The position numbers and the translations under genes were made by a program. Below, in pieces: positions 35,804 through 43,989 of a stretch of 64,000 nt of DNA. Source of the DNA: Aeromicrobium sp. A1-2 (GTDB lineage Bacteria; Actinomycetota; Actinomycetes; Propionibacteriales; Nocardioidaceae); assembly GCF_003443875.1 (NCBI RefSeq), contig NZ_CP027482.1, positions 2,232,001 through 2,296,000 on the forward strand, read 5' to 3'. The notes beneath the pieces are model-generated. The model was not told the origin of the DNA. It searched no databases and was given only the letters and a program-made list of their open reading frames with translations. The first letter of the stretch is position 1. Every line of letters starts with the position of its first letter.

Positions 35804-36672
35804 GCCGAGACTCCGAACAGCTCCGACCCGTTGTGCCAGAGGACGCTGCGCATCCAGTCGTCACCCAGGTCGAGCCGCTGAAGCACCTCAACCTGGTGGG
35901 CGTACGCGTACGGGATGTTCGGGAAGTCGGTGCCGAACAGGATCTTGTCCTGCAGGTCGCCCAGTCGCGGGACGATTTCCGCGGGGACGGGGACCCCCCA
36001 GAAGTCGACGAAGGCCATCGTCGTGTCGAGCCGCACGTTGTCGTAGCGCTCGGCCAGGTCAAGAAATTCCGCGACCTCCGGCATGCCCAGGTGGGCGATC
36101 ACCAGCGCCAGGTCGGGGTGCCGGGTCAGGACGTCGGCGACATTGGCCGGACCGGTGTGCTCGCCGGGTGCCGGTCCCGATCCGGCGTGCAGGACGATCG
36201 GGGTGCCGCTCGCCGCCAGCACTTCCCACACGGGTTCGAGCAAAGGGTCGTTCGGCGCGAAGTTGCCGACCTGCACATGCGCCTTGAAGACCTCGACGCC
36301 ATCGGCGATGAGCTTGGGCACATACGTCGCCGCATCGGGCTCGGGGAAGAACGTCGCCGAGCGCAGCGCGTCGGGCGTCTGCTCCGCGAACTGCGTGGTC
36401 CAGTCGTTCATGAACTCCGCGATGCCCGGCTTGTGGGCGTACGACAGGGTCGAGAACTTGCGCACGCCCATGGCTCGCAGCTGCGCCACCCGCTCGTCGT
36501 CGGTGCCCCGGTAGGTGATGGGCCACTCGCGCCCGAGCATCGGCCCGGCGGCATCGAAGTAGGCCCACACCTTGGCCAGGATCGCCGGCGGCATGAAGTG
36601 GGTGTGGACGTCGATGATGCCGGGAAGTCCGAGATCGTCGAGCAGCGCAGGCAGGTCGCCGTCGTGCAGCAC
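35800..36672 (-). CDS. Amidohydrolase-2 family metal-dependent hydrolase
   Basis: 290 residues, TIM-barrel metallohydrolase of the amidohydrolase 2 (ACMSD-like) type: IDVHTHFMPP (metal ligands HxH), VLHAGSGPAPGEH, VIAHLGMPEV (His) and FGTDFPNIPYAY (metal Asp). Such enzymes are decarboxylases or hydrolases of ring-cleavage and related products; the substrate is unknown. It begins two bases after the smpB stop on the same strand and overlaps the MFS gene, so it is in an smpB-amidohydrolase-MFS transcript. Confidence 0.85.
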   Translation of the reverse strand: MLHDGDLPALLDDLGLPGIIDVHTHFMPPAILAKVWAYFDAAGPMLGREWPITYRGTDDERVAQLRAMGVRKFSTLSYAHKPGIAEFMNDWTTQFAEQTPDALRSATFFPEPDAATYVPKLIADGVEVFKAHVQVGNFAPNDPLLEPVWEVLAASGTPIVLHAGSGPAPGEHTGPANVADVLTRHPDLALVIAHLGMPEVAEFLDLAERYDNVRLDTTMAFVDFWGVPVPAEIVPRLGDLQDKILFGTDFPNIPYAYAHQVEVLQRLDLGDDWMRSVLWHNGSELFGVSA

Positions 36673-36674
36673 GG

Positions 36675-37148
36675 TTACATCCCCTTGAGTCGGCGTCCGA
36701 GGTCTCGCTCGGCCTCGCGGGTCGCATCGCGCTCGGCGATCGCGTGCCGCTTGTCGTACGTCTTCTTGCCCTTCGCCAGGGCTATCTCGACCTTGGCCCG
36801 ACCATCTTTGAAGTACAGCGAGAGCGGGACGATCGTCAGCCCCTTCTCATGCGTACGGCGCTCGATACGGTCGATCTCCTGGCGGTTGAGCAGCATCTTG
36901 CGGCGCCGGCGGGTCTCGTGATTGGTCCACGTGCCCTGCGTGTACTCCGGGATGTGGACGTGCAGCAGCCATGCCTCACCGCGCTCGATCTCACCGAACC
37001 CGTCGACCAGGGATGCGCGACCAGCACGCAACGACTTCACCTCGGTGCCCGTCAGGACCAGACCGGCCTCGAAGGTGTCCTCGATGTGATAGTCGTGGCG
37101 CGCCTTCTTGTTCTGCGCAACGAGCTTGCGCCCGGTTTCCTTGGCCAC
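36675..37148 (-). CDS. smpB: SsrA-binding protein SmpB
   Basis: 157 residues. Family features: [22 protein letters not shown] at the N-terminus, [64 protein letters not shown] and the basic tail [20 protein letters not shown]. SmpB binds the tRNA-like domain of tmRNA and places the tail in the mRNA channel of the stalled ribosome. Its partner ssrA lies downstream on the same strand, separated by two unrelated genes. It follows the M23 hydrolase gene after 9 bp. Confidence 0.96.
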   Translation of the reverse strand: MAKETGRKLVAQNKKARHDYHIEDTFEAGLVLTGTEVKSLRAGRASLVDGFGEIERGEAWLLHVHIPEYTQGTWTNHETRRRRKMLLNRQEIDRIERRTHEKGLTIVPLSLYFKDGRAKVEIALAKGKKTYDKRHAIAERDATREAERDLGRRLKGM

Positions 37149-37157
37149 TCGAACAGG

Positions 37158-38405
37158 CTACAGCCAGCCCGCAGGATTCGTGGTCTGCCCGTTCGCGATG
37201 ACCATGAAGTGCAGGTGGCAGCCGGTCGAGTAGCCGGTCGTGCCGGAGTAGCCGATGACCTGCCCACGCGAGACCCGCTGACCTGGGCTAACGATCCAGC
37301 GGGTCAGGTGGTTGTAGGTCGTGACGATGCTCTTGCCGCGCATGCTGCCGTTGTTGAGGACGACCCGGTTGCCATAACCGGCGTTGTAATAGGTCTGCAG
37401 GACTGTGCCGCCGGCGGCTGCCTTGATCGGGGTGCCACACGGGACTCCGAAGTCGGTGCCGTCGTGCAGCTTGTAGACGTGCAGCACGGGGTGGAACCGC
37501 ATCCCGTAGCTGGACGTGACCCCATAGCCCGATGCGGGGTAGGACAAGGCCCCGCCGCCGTCTCCGCCGGCCTCCTTGACCTGCTTGGGGGTCAGCGCAC
37601 GGATCTGCGCCTCGAGCCGGGTGCGCTCGGACTCCAGCTCGGCGACCTGCTTCTTGTCCTCGCGACGCACCTCCTCGGCGCTGTCGGCAGCACCACGGCG
37701 GTCCGAGACGAGCTGCGCGACCTCGGTCGCCTGGCTCACGGCTGCCGCTTCGAGCTCTCGCTTGCGCACCAGGTTGGCCGCGGCGGCCTCCCGCTGGGCC
37801 TTGACCTTGTCGCGCAGCTTCTTGACCTTGTCGCGATTCACCTCGAGGATCACCCGGGTCGCTGCTAGTCCCTGCATCGTGGCGAGCTGATCGTCACTGA
37901 CCGCGTCGTTGAGGCTCATCTGCTCGGAGAACGCACTGGGCTCCTCCCCCTGCAGGAGCTCGCTGAAGGCGCGCATGCCCGGATCACCCTGCTGGATGTT
38001 CTCCACCGCGAACTGCTCGACCGCGGCTTCGGAAGTGGCCAACGCCTTCTCGCCCCTGCCGAGGCGCGCCTTAGCGGCGTCCAGCTCGGCCTCCGACGCG
38101 ACCAGCTTGGCCTGCATCTCGTCATCCTGTGCCTTGGCTGTCGCCAGCGCACCACGAGTGCCGCTCAGCGTCGTGCGAGCCGCATCGAGCTTGCCCTGCG
38201 CCTTCTTGAGCGCCGCCAGCGCATCTGCGTACTTCTTCGACGAGAGCTCGAGATCCTTCTTGGCATCACCGATCTTGCCGCTGACACCGCTCTTCTCCTT
38301 CTCCAGATCGCTCTTCTTGTCTGCGAAGGAGGGCGTCGTGAGGGTGGCGACCAGAGCGGTCGCCAGCAGCGACGCCGTCAGCGCTTTGCGCGTGGTGGAA
38401 AACAT
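37158..38405 (-). CDS. Secreted coiled-coil M23 metallopeptidase, probable FtsEX-controlled murein hydrolase
   Basis: 415 residues. Signal peptide TTRKALTASLLATALVATLT with cleavage after FADK-like end (about residue 28). Two long coiled coils (about 30-120 and 180-265, EL/KK-rich) precede a C-terminal LytM/M23 domain: RFHPVLHVYKLHDGTDFGVPC (zinc His and Asp), YGNRVVLNNGS and CHLHFMV (HxH). The layout is that of EnvC/PcsB-like proteins that FtsEX holds inactive and switches on at division; the adjacent ftsEX supports this. The stop is 9 bp before smpB. Promoter-like TTGACA/TAGTAT elements lie in the 83-bp gap after ftsX, but spacing is poor. Confidence 0.9.
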   Translation of the reverse strand: MFSTTRKALTASLLATALVATLTTPSFADKKSDLEKEKSGVSGKIGDAKKDLELSSKKYADALAALKKAQGKLDAARTTLSGTRGALATAKAQDDEMQAKLVASEAELDAAKARLGRGEKALATSEAAVEQFAVENIQQGDPGMRAFSELLQGEEPSAFSEQMSLNDAVSDDQLATMQGLAATRVILEVNRDKVKKLRDKVKAQREAAAANLVRKRELEAAAVSQATEVAQLVSDRRGAADSAEEVRREDKKQVAELESERTRLEAQIRALTPKQVKEAGGDGGGALSYPASGYGVTSSYGMRFHPVLHVYKLHDGTDFGVPCGTPIKAAAGGTVLQTYYNAGYGNRVVLNNGSMRGKSIVTTYNHLTRWIVSPGQRVSRGQVIGYSGTTGYSTGCHLHFMVIANGQTTNPAGWL

Positions 38406-38488
38406 GACCTCGACCTTGGGGGAAGGTTCTTCAGCGAGCTGAAGACTGTCGATACTAAACTGTCAACCACGACTTTAAGGTACAAACC

Positions 38489-39403
38489 TCATACGTCGAG
38501 GTATTTGCGGGTCATCACGAGTGTCGGGATCAGCGCGAGCACGAGCGCGAGCACCGTGGTGAGGCCTGCGACCACGAACGCCTCGTGCCAGCCGACCCAC
38601 GTCGTGATCTGTCCGAGCGTGTCACGTAGATAGCCGTAGACGACGAAGTACATGAAGGCGCCCAGCCCCGCTGCGGCAAGCGCTGCGGAGATCAGGGCAG
38701 CGATCAACGACTCGAGCACGAACGGCAGCTGGATGTGCCAGCTCGAGGCGCCCACGAGACGCATGATGCCGATCTCGCGCCGTCGGGCGTACGCCGTCAT
38801 GCGGATCGTGTTGGAGACCTGCAGGATGGCCGCGAAGATCAGCAACAACGAGGTGGCGATCGCGGCGTACTGCATCTTGTTGAGCGCGCTGAACAGCGGA
38901 CCCAGAAGCTTCTTGAGCGAGTTGACGTTGCCGACGCCGTCCATGCCGGACACCTGGCTGACCACGCCGTCGAACTTGTTGGCGTCCTTGAGGGTCACGA
39001 AGTAGGACTCGGGGAACGAGTCGGGCCCGAGCGTCTCGAGCTGCTTGCGGCCCGTGTCGGACTGGCCCAGCAGCGCCCTGGCGCGGCCGTAGTTGTCGGC
39101 CGGGGTGCGAACCTCGTACGTCTTGACCTCGGGGTTCTCGTCGAGCGCCTGCTTGACCGCGGCCTTCTGGTCGTCGGTCGCGACACCACCGATGCAGTTC
39201 TGGCTCGGCGAGTTCTTGGTGCACAGGTTGACCTGCAGCTGGAGCTTGTCGCCGAAGTACTTCTCGGTGCGGTCGGCCTGGCTCTGGATCAGCAGACCGA
39301 GTGCGGCCAGCAGCAGGGAGACGGTCATGGTGACGACCAGCGAGATCGTCATGGACTTGTTGCGCGACAGGCTCTGGCCCAGCTCGCTCAAGGTGCTTCG
39401 CAT
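38489..39403 (-). CDS. ftsX: Cell division ABC permease FtsX
   Basis: 304 residues, four transmembrane helices with one large extracellular loop after the first (about 40-165), the FtsX topology. MRSTLSELGQSLSRNKSMTIS is the conserved cytosolic start; RRREIGIMRLVGASSWHI is the coupling region seen in FtsX proteins. The extracellular loop has two Cys (LCTKNSPSQNC) that could form a disulfide. ATG 39403 has AGGAGG at good spacing, overlapping the ftsE stop; a GTG one codon earlier is less well placed. FtsX passes ATPase motion of FtsE to a murein hydrolase. Confidence 0.94.
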   Translation of the reverse strand: MRSTLSELGQSLSRNKSMTISLVVTMTVSLLLAALGLLIQSQADRTEKYFGDKLQLQVNLCTKNSPSQNCIGGVATDDQKAAVKQALDENPEVKTYEVRTPADNYGRARALLGQSDTGRKQLETLGPDSFPESYFVTLKDANKFDGVVSQVSGMDGVGNVNSLKKLLGPLFSALNKMQYAAIATSLLLIFAAILQVSNTIRMTAYARRREIGIMRLVGASSWHIQLPFVLESLIAALISAALAAAGLGAFMYFVVYGYLRDTLGQITTWVGWHEAFVVAGLTTVLALVLALIPTLVMTRKYLDV

Positions 39404-39411
39404 CACGCCTC

Positions 39412-40101
39412 CTAGTTCTGGTAGCCGTAGATGCCGCGGGCCTCGTCACGGACCACGAGCCCGTTTTCGAGCTCGATGACGCGCTTGCGCATCTGGTCAA
39501 CGATCGACGCGTCGTGCGTCGCCATGACCACGGTGGTGTCGGTGCGGTTGATCTGGTCGAGCAGCTTCATGATGCCGACGCTGGTGTTGGGGTCGAGGTT
39601 GCCGGTCGGCTCGTCCGCGATCAGGATCATCGGGCGGTTGACGAACGCACGGGCGACGGCGACGCGCTGCTGCTCGCCACCGGACAGCTCGTCGGGCATC
39701 CGATGCCCCTTGCCGTCCAGACCGACCATCTCGAGCGTCTCGGGCACGAGCTTGTTGATCTCGCTGCGTGGCTTGCCGATGACCTGCAACGCGAAGGCGA
39801 CGTTCTCGGTCACCGTCTTGTTGGGGAGCAGCCGGAAGTCCTGGAACACGGTGCCGACCTGGCGGCGCAGCTTGGGCACCTTCCAGCTCGAGAGCTTGTT
39901 GATCTCCTTGCCCGCGACATAGACCCGACCACTGGTCGGGCGCGCCTCGCGCAGGATCAGTCGCAGGAAGGTCGACTTGCCCGAGCCGGATGAGCCGACG
40001 AGGAAGACGAACTCGCCCTTCTCGATCTCCAGGTCGACGGCATCGAGCGCAGCGCGCTTCTGGCCGGGATAGGTCTTGGTGACCTTGTCGAATCGAATCA
40101 C
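39412..40101 (-). CDS. ftsE: Cell division ATP-binding protein FtsE
   Basis: 229 residues, compact ABC ATPase: Walker [13 protein letters not shown]-loop [17 protein letters not shown], signature [11 protein letters not shown], Walker [16 protein letters not shown]-loop MATHDASIV. The start is a GTG at 40101. FtsE and FtsX form a membrane complex that regulates septal peptidoglycan hydrolysis. Separated from ftsX by only 8 bp. Confidence 0.95.
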   Translation of the reverse strand: MIRFDKVTKTYPGQKRAALDAVDLEIEKGEFVFLVGSSGSGKSTFLRLILREARPTSGRVYVAGKEINKLSSWKVPKLRRQVGTVFQDFRLLPNKTVTENVAFALQVIGKPRSEINKLVPETLEMVGLDGKGHRMPDELSGGEQQRVAVARAFVNRPMILIADEPTGNLDPNTSVGIMKLLDQINRTDTTVVMATHDASIVDQMRKRVIELENGLVVRDEARGIYGYQN

Positions 40102-40304
40102 CCGTCGAGTCTAGGCAGGTCGGGCCACGGGCGGGCGAAGGCTCGCCCCGGTGGCCGCCACGCGGTCTGCCGTGTCGTCGCCCGTGCGACACACCAATCG
40201 ACCACGAGGGACAATGTCGACACCCACCTTTCTTCGGCCCTGGAGCCACGATCGGCCCGGGCATCCACGCACCCGCCGAGCACCACCGTCGTGAGGAACT
40301 GCAC

Positions 40305-41495
40305 ATGACCGACACACGTAGCGAGCTCGGGATCGGCATGGTCGGCTACGCCTTCATGGGCGCCGCCCACTCCCAGGCCTGGCGCACTGCACCCGCCTTC
40401 TTCGACCTGCCGCTCCACCCGCGCATGACCGCGATCTGTGGCCGCAACGAGGCCGCCGCGGCCGAGGTCGCGCGCCGGTTCGGCTGGGAGTCCGTCGAGA
40501 CCGACTGGCGGGCGCTGCTGACTCGCGACGACATCGATGTCATCGACATCTGCACGCCGGGCAACACGCATGCCGAGATCGCGATTGCCGCCCTCGAGGC
40601 CGGCAAGCACGTCCTGTGCGAGAAGCCTCTGGCCAACACCGTCGAGGAGGCCGAGGCCATGGCGGCTGCCGCGAGCGCGGCCGCGCAGCATGGCGTACGC
40701 GCGATGGTCGGCTTCAGCTATCGCCGCACCCCGGCAGTGGCCCTGGCCCAGCAGCTCGTGACGTCGGGCCGGATCGGCACGGTGCGCCACGTACGCGGTC
40801 AGTACCTGCAGGACTGGCTCGCAGACGAGAACGCGCCACTGAGCTGGCGGCTCGACAAGTCGCTGGCCGGCTCCGGCGCGCTCGGGGACATCGGGGCACA
40901 CATCATCGACATGGCGCAGTTCGTCACCGGCTCGGCCATCGCCTCGGTGAACGGACTGATGGAGACGTTCGTCAAGACCCGCCCGATCGCGGGCACAAGC
41001 GCGACGCTCGGCGGCATCTCCTCCGGCGACGCAGAGCGCGGACCGGTGACCGTCGACGATGCGGCCGCCTTCACCGCTCGATTCGCCAGCGGCGCCATCG
41101 GCGTCTTCGAGGCGACCCGGTTCGCGACCGGGCGCAAGAACGCGCTGCGGCTCGAGATCAACGGCACCCTCGGCTCGATCGCGTTCGACCTGGAGGACAT
41201 GAACGTCCTCGAGCTGTTCGACGCGACCGAGGACCCCGCGATCGCCGGCTTCCGCCGGATCCTGGTGACCGAGGCCTCCCACCCCTACATCGCCGCGTGG
41301 TGGCCGCCCGGGCACGGGCTCGGCTACGAGCACGGGTTCACCCACCAGGTCGTCGACCTGGTCAGCGACATCGCGAGAGGTGCCGACCCCACGCCGTCGT
41401 TCGCCGACGGTCTGGCGGTGCAGCGCGTGCTCGCGGCGGTCGAGGCCAGCGCCTCCGACGGCACGACCCATCAGACGGGTGCCGCCTCCGACTGA
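40305..41495 (+). CDS. Gfo/Idh/MocA family oxidoreductase
   Basis: 396 residues. N-terminal Rossmann fold: GIGMVGYAFMGAAHSQAW, then ICGRNEAAAAEVARRFGW, DVIDICTPGNTHAEIAIAALEAGKHVLCEKPLANTVEEA, the EKP motif of the family with catalytic Lys. C-terminal dimerisation and substrate half includes GALGDIGAHIIDM. It oxidises or reduces a sugar or inositol-type substrate with NAD(P); identity unknown. It is on the plus strand between ftsE and prfB, which normally neighbour one another on the same strand, so it looks like an inserted gene. Confidence 0.88.
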   Translation: MTDTRSELGIGMVGYAFMGAAHSQAWRTAPAFFDLPLHPRMTAICGRNEAAAAEVARRFGWESVETDWRALLTRDDIDVIDICTPGNTHAEIAIAALEAGKHVLCEKPLANTVEEAEAMAAAASAAAQHGVRAMVGFSYRRTPAVALAQQLVTSGRIGTVRHVRGQYLQDWLADENAPLSWRLDKSLAGSGALGDIGAHIIDMAQFVTGSAIASVNGLMETFVKTRPIAGTSATLGGISSGDAERGPVTVDDAAAFTARFASGAIGVFEATRFATGRKNALRLEINGTLGSIAFDLEDMNVLELFDATEDPAIAGFRRILVTEASHPYIAAWWPPGHGLGYEHGFTHQVVDLVSDIARGADPTPSFADGLAVQRVLAAVEASASDGTTHQTGAASD

Positions 41496-41510
41496 TCCGT
41501 CAGCAGCGGG

Positions 41511-42617
41511 TCAGATGCCCTGCTCGCGGCGCCAGCGGATCCCGGCCTCGATGAAGTCGTCGATCTCGCCGTCGAGGACGCCCTGGGTGTTGCCGGTCTC
41601 GAACTCGGTCCGCAGGTCCTTGACCATCTGGTAGGGGTTGAGGACGTAGTTGCGCATCTGGTCACCCCACGATGCCTGCACGTCGCCGCGCAGCTCGTCG
41701 ATGTGTGCCCGCTCCTCGGCCTTCTTGAGCGCCAGCAGCTTGGCCTTGAGGATCACCATCGCGCTGGCCTTGTTCTGCAGCTGGCTCTTCTCGTTCTGGC
41801 AGCTCACGACGGTGCCGGTCGGGATGTGGGTCAGCCGCACGGCCGAGTCGGTCGTGTTGACGCTCTGGCCACCGGGGCCCGAGGACCGGAAGACGTCGAC
41901 CCGCACCTCGTCCTCGGGGAGGTCGATCTCGTCGGTCTCCTCCAGCACCGGCACGACCTCGACCGCGGCGAACGACGTCTGTCGGCGGCCCTGGTTGTCG
42001 AATGGGGAGATGCGGACCAGACGGTGGGTGCCGGCCTCGACCGACAGCGTGCCGTACGCATAGGGCGCCTTGACCGCGAACGTCGTCGACTTGATGCCGG
42101 CCTCTTCGGCGTAGGACGTGTCGTAGACCTCGACGGTGTAGCCGTGACGCTCGGCCCAGCGGATGTACATGCGCTGCAACGAGAGTGCGAAGTCGGCGGC
42201 GTCGACGCCTCCGGCGCCCGAACGGATCGAGACCAGCGCGTCGCGCTCGTCGTACTCCCCCGACAGCAGGGTGCGGACCTCGAGGGTGTCGATCGCCTTC
42301 TTGATCCGGACGAGCTCACGCTGGACCTCGGCGGCGGCCTCGGCGTCACCCTCCTCGAGGGCCATCTCGTGCATGATGTCGATGTCGTCGAGCCGCTCGC
42401 GCAGGCCCATGACGCGCTCGACCTCGGACTGCAGGACCGAGAGACGTCCGGTCACGCGCTGGGCGTTGGCCTGGTCGTCCCACAGGTCGGGTGCGCCGAC
42501 CTGCTCCTGGAGGTCGTCGATCTCCTTGCGGATGGCGTCGAGATCCAAGACCTTCTCGATCGAGGTCAGGGTCGCGTCGAGGGCCTTGGTCTGCTCAGTG
42601 AAGTCCGGTGTTGCCAC
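41511..42617 (-). CDS. prfB: Peptide chain release factor 2
   Basis: 368 residues. RF2 markers: the stop-codon recognition tripeptide SPF ([12 protein letters not shown]) and the peptidyl-hydrolase motif [19 protein letters not shown]. Also [17 protein letters not shown]. It terminates translation at UGA and UAA. The frame is continuous from ATG 42617: the programmed +1 frameshift of many bacterial prfB genes is absent, as is usual in actinobacteria. Start of the conserved prfB-ftsE-ftsX-smpB region, here interrupted by the Gfo/Idh gene. Confidence 0.96.
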   Translation of the reverse strand: MATPDFTEQTKALDATLTSIEKVLDLDAIRKEIDDLQEQVGAPDLWDDQANAQRVTGRLSVLQSEVERVMGLRERLDDIDIMHEMALEEGDAEAAAEVQRELVRIKKAIDTLEVRTLLSGEYDERDALVSIRSGAGGVDAADFALSLQRMYIRWAERHGYTVEVYDTSYAEEAGIKSTTFAVKAPYAYGTLSVEAGTHRLVRISPFDNQGRRQTSFAAVEVVPVLEETDEIDLPEDEVRVDVFRSSGPGGQSVNTTDSAVRLTHIPTGTVVSCQNEKSQLQNKASAMVILKAKLLALKKAEERAHIDELRGDVQASWGDQMRNYVLNPYQMVKDLRTEFETGNTQGVLDGEIDDFIEAGIRWRREQGI

Positions 42618-42639
42618 CCGTCGAGGTTACAGGGGAACC

Positions 42640-42822
42640 TCAGATGCTCTTGCGGCGGAACTCCGGGGACTGCGTCGGGCCGTTGGCGCCGTGAGACTTC
42701 TCGCTGCCGTCGTGCTCGGCGCCCTCGGCCGTCGCGTGGTGCTGGTTCTTCTTCTTCGCCAGCGCCTCACGGAACTTGGCCTTCATGTCGGTCTTCTGGT
42801 CGTTACCTTCTGATTCAGCCAT
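42640..42822 (-). CDS. DUF5302-like small charged protein
   Basis: 60 residues, highly charged (MKAKFREALAKKKNQHHA in the middle), no hydrophobic core. It fits the short actinobacterial DUF5302 family. ATG 42822 gives the natural length; the open frame upstream (to 44052) is antisense to real genes and not part of it. Convergent or loosely upstream of prfB on the same strand (22 bp). Confidence 0.7.
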   Translation of the reverse strand: MAESEGNDQKTDMKAKFREALAKKKNQHHATAEGAEHDGSEKSHGANGPTQSPEFRRKSI

Positions 42823-42859
42823 GCGCCCACCATATGCCCATGTGTGGTGGGATCGACCC

Positions 42860-43273
42860 ATGAGCGACGGCTGCCTGTTCTGCGACATCATCGCCGGCAC
42901 GGTCCCGGCATCCATCGTGCTGGAGACCGAGAACGTCGTGGGGTTCCTCGACGTGCGCCCGGTCTTCAAGGGCCACACCCTGCTCGTGCCGCGCCGGCAC
43001 GTCGTGACGCTCTCGGACCTGCCCGAACCGCTCATCGTGCCGCTGTTCTCGTCCGCGCAGCGCGTCGCCGACGCCGTGACCTCAGGCCTTGGCGCCCAGG
43101 GAACGTTCGTCGCGATGAACAACGTCGTCTCGCAGAGCGTCGCCCACCTGCACGTGCACGTCGTTCCGCGCACCAAAGGCGATGGGCTGCGTGGCTTCTT
43201 CTGGCCCCGGACCAAGTACGCGGACGGCGAGGCCGAACAGTACGCCGCGACGCTTCGGGAGGCGCTCGCATGA
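42860..43273 (+). CDS. HIT-family (histidine triad) protein
   Basis: 137 residues. CLFCDIIAGTVPA near the start (Cys pair of the zinc site in many HIT proteins), NVVGFLDVRPVFKGHTLLVPRRH, and the catalytic triad VAHLHVHVVPR (HxHxH, near residues 98-102). A nucleotide phosphoramidase/hydrolase of the HinT branch. ATG 42860 is 37 bp from the divergent DUF5302 start. It overlaps the next gene by four bases. Confidence 0.93.
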   Translation: MSDGCLFCDIIAGTVPASIVLETENVVGFLDVRPVFKGHTLLVPRRHVVTLSDLPEPLIVPLFSSAQRVADAVTSGLGAQGTFVAMNNVVSQSVAHLHVHVVPRTKGDGLRGFFWPRTKYADGEAEQYAATLREALA

Positions 43274-43815
43274 GCACGACCCGCGAGGAGGCTGCGGCCA
43301 AGGCGCGACATGTGCTCGGCGCCGAGCCCCGATACCACCCCGACGCCGAGCTCGAGGGCGACACCATCTGTGGTGGCTACGCATTCGTCGCCGGCGATGC
43401 CGCCGCGATCATCGGCTTCGACGGTGGTTACCAGACCAGCATGCTCGTGCTGGCCGGCGAGACGATGGAAACCCTGATCGCCGGCTGGCTCGTGGAGCAG
43501 AGGCATCGCCACTCGACCCATGCCTGCCCGATCTGCGGCGCGACCACGTTCCACACCGGCCGCTACCCGGCCTCGGTGTGCCCCGAATGCCACGCACGTG
43601 CGGCTGATCGTGGCGGGCGCCGGATCGTCGGATACAACGAGGGGATCTCCGGCGGGCTGATCGTCTTCTACGCGGAGGCCACCGGCGGACCGCAGACCGA
43701 GATCGCCGCGGAGGTCCTCGCCACCGGCCGCTGCTGGATCGACGGCATCGAGTGCACGATCGGCGAGGCGCGCTTCGGCGGGGTTGTCATCGAGGCCCTC
43801 GCTCCGCCAGCCTGA
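43270..43815 (+). CDS. Zinc-ribbon protein of unknown function coupled to the HIT gene
   Basis: 181 residues, not recognised. A rubredoxin-like pair of motifs, CPICGATTFHTG and CPECHARA (near residues 84 and 103), forms a Cys4 zinc site in the middle. Flanking halves look like alpha/beta globular sequence (GGYAFVAGDAAAIIGFDGGYQTS; GGLIVFYAEATGG). Overlap ATGA with the HIT gene indicates coupled translation, so it may act on the same nucleotide metabolism; this is inferred. Confidence 0.7.
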   Translation: MSTTREEAAAKARHVLGAEPRYHPDAELEGDTICGGYAFVAGDAAAIIGFDGGYQTSMLVLAGETMETLIAGWLVEQRHRHSTHACPICGATTFHTGRYPASVCPECHARAADRGGRRIVGYNEGISGGLIVFYAEATGGPQTEIAAEVLATGRCWIDGIECTIGEARFGGVVIEALAPPA

Positions 43816-43911
43816 GCCGCTGTGCGCGGCGGCGCCGAGCACGGTGCGTGAGCTTCCGCTGGCACGGCCCGTGGCAACGTGTCTCCAGGTCGAAATCACT
43901 CGGACCGCAGG

Positions 43912-43917
43912 TAGAAT
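43912..43917 (+). promoter_or_regulatory. Possible -10 element of the FAD/membrane/FHA operon
   Basis: TAGAAT stands in an A/T-rich patch (TAGAATTGTTGAAATTTTGA) that is exceptional in this G/C-rich sequence, 72 bp before the GTG start at 43990. A poor -35-like TCGAAA lies 16 bp upstream. Inferred from composition. Confidence 0.25.
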
Positions 43918-43989
43918 TGTTGAAATTTTGACTCTTTCGGCCGCGCCTGTGGAACAGTTGTGACATCGGGAACATGTTGAGGAGGACCC

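Noticed and set aside
41511-42617. Programmed frameshift in prfB
   Set aside because: The frame is continuous, so no frameshift is required.
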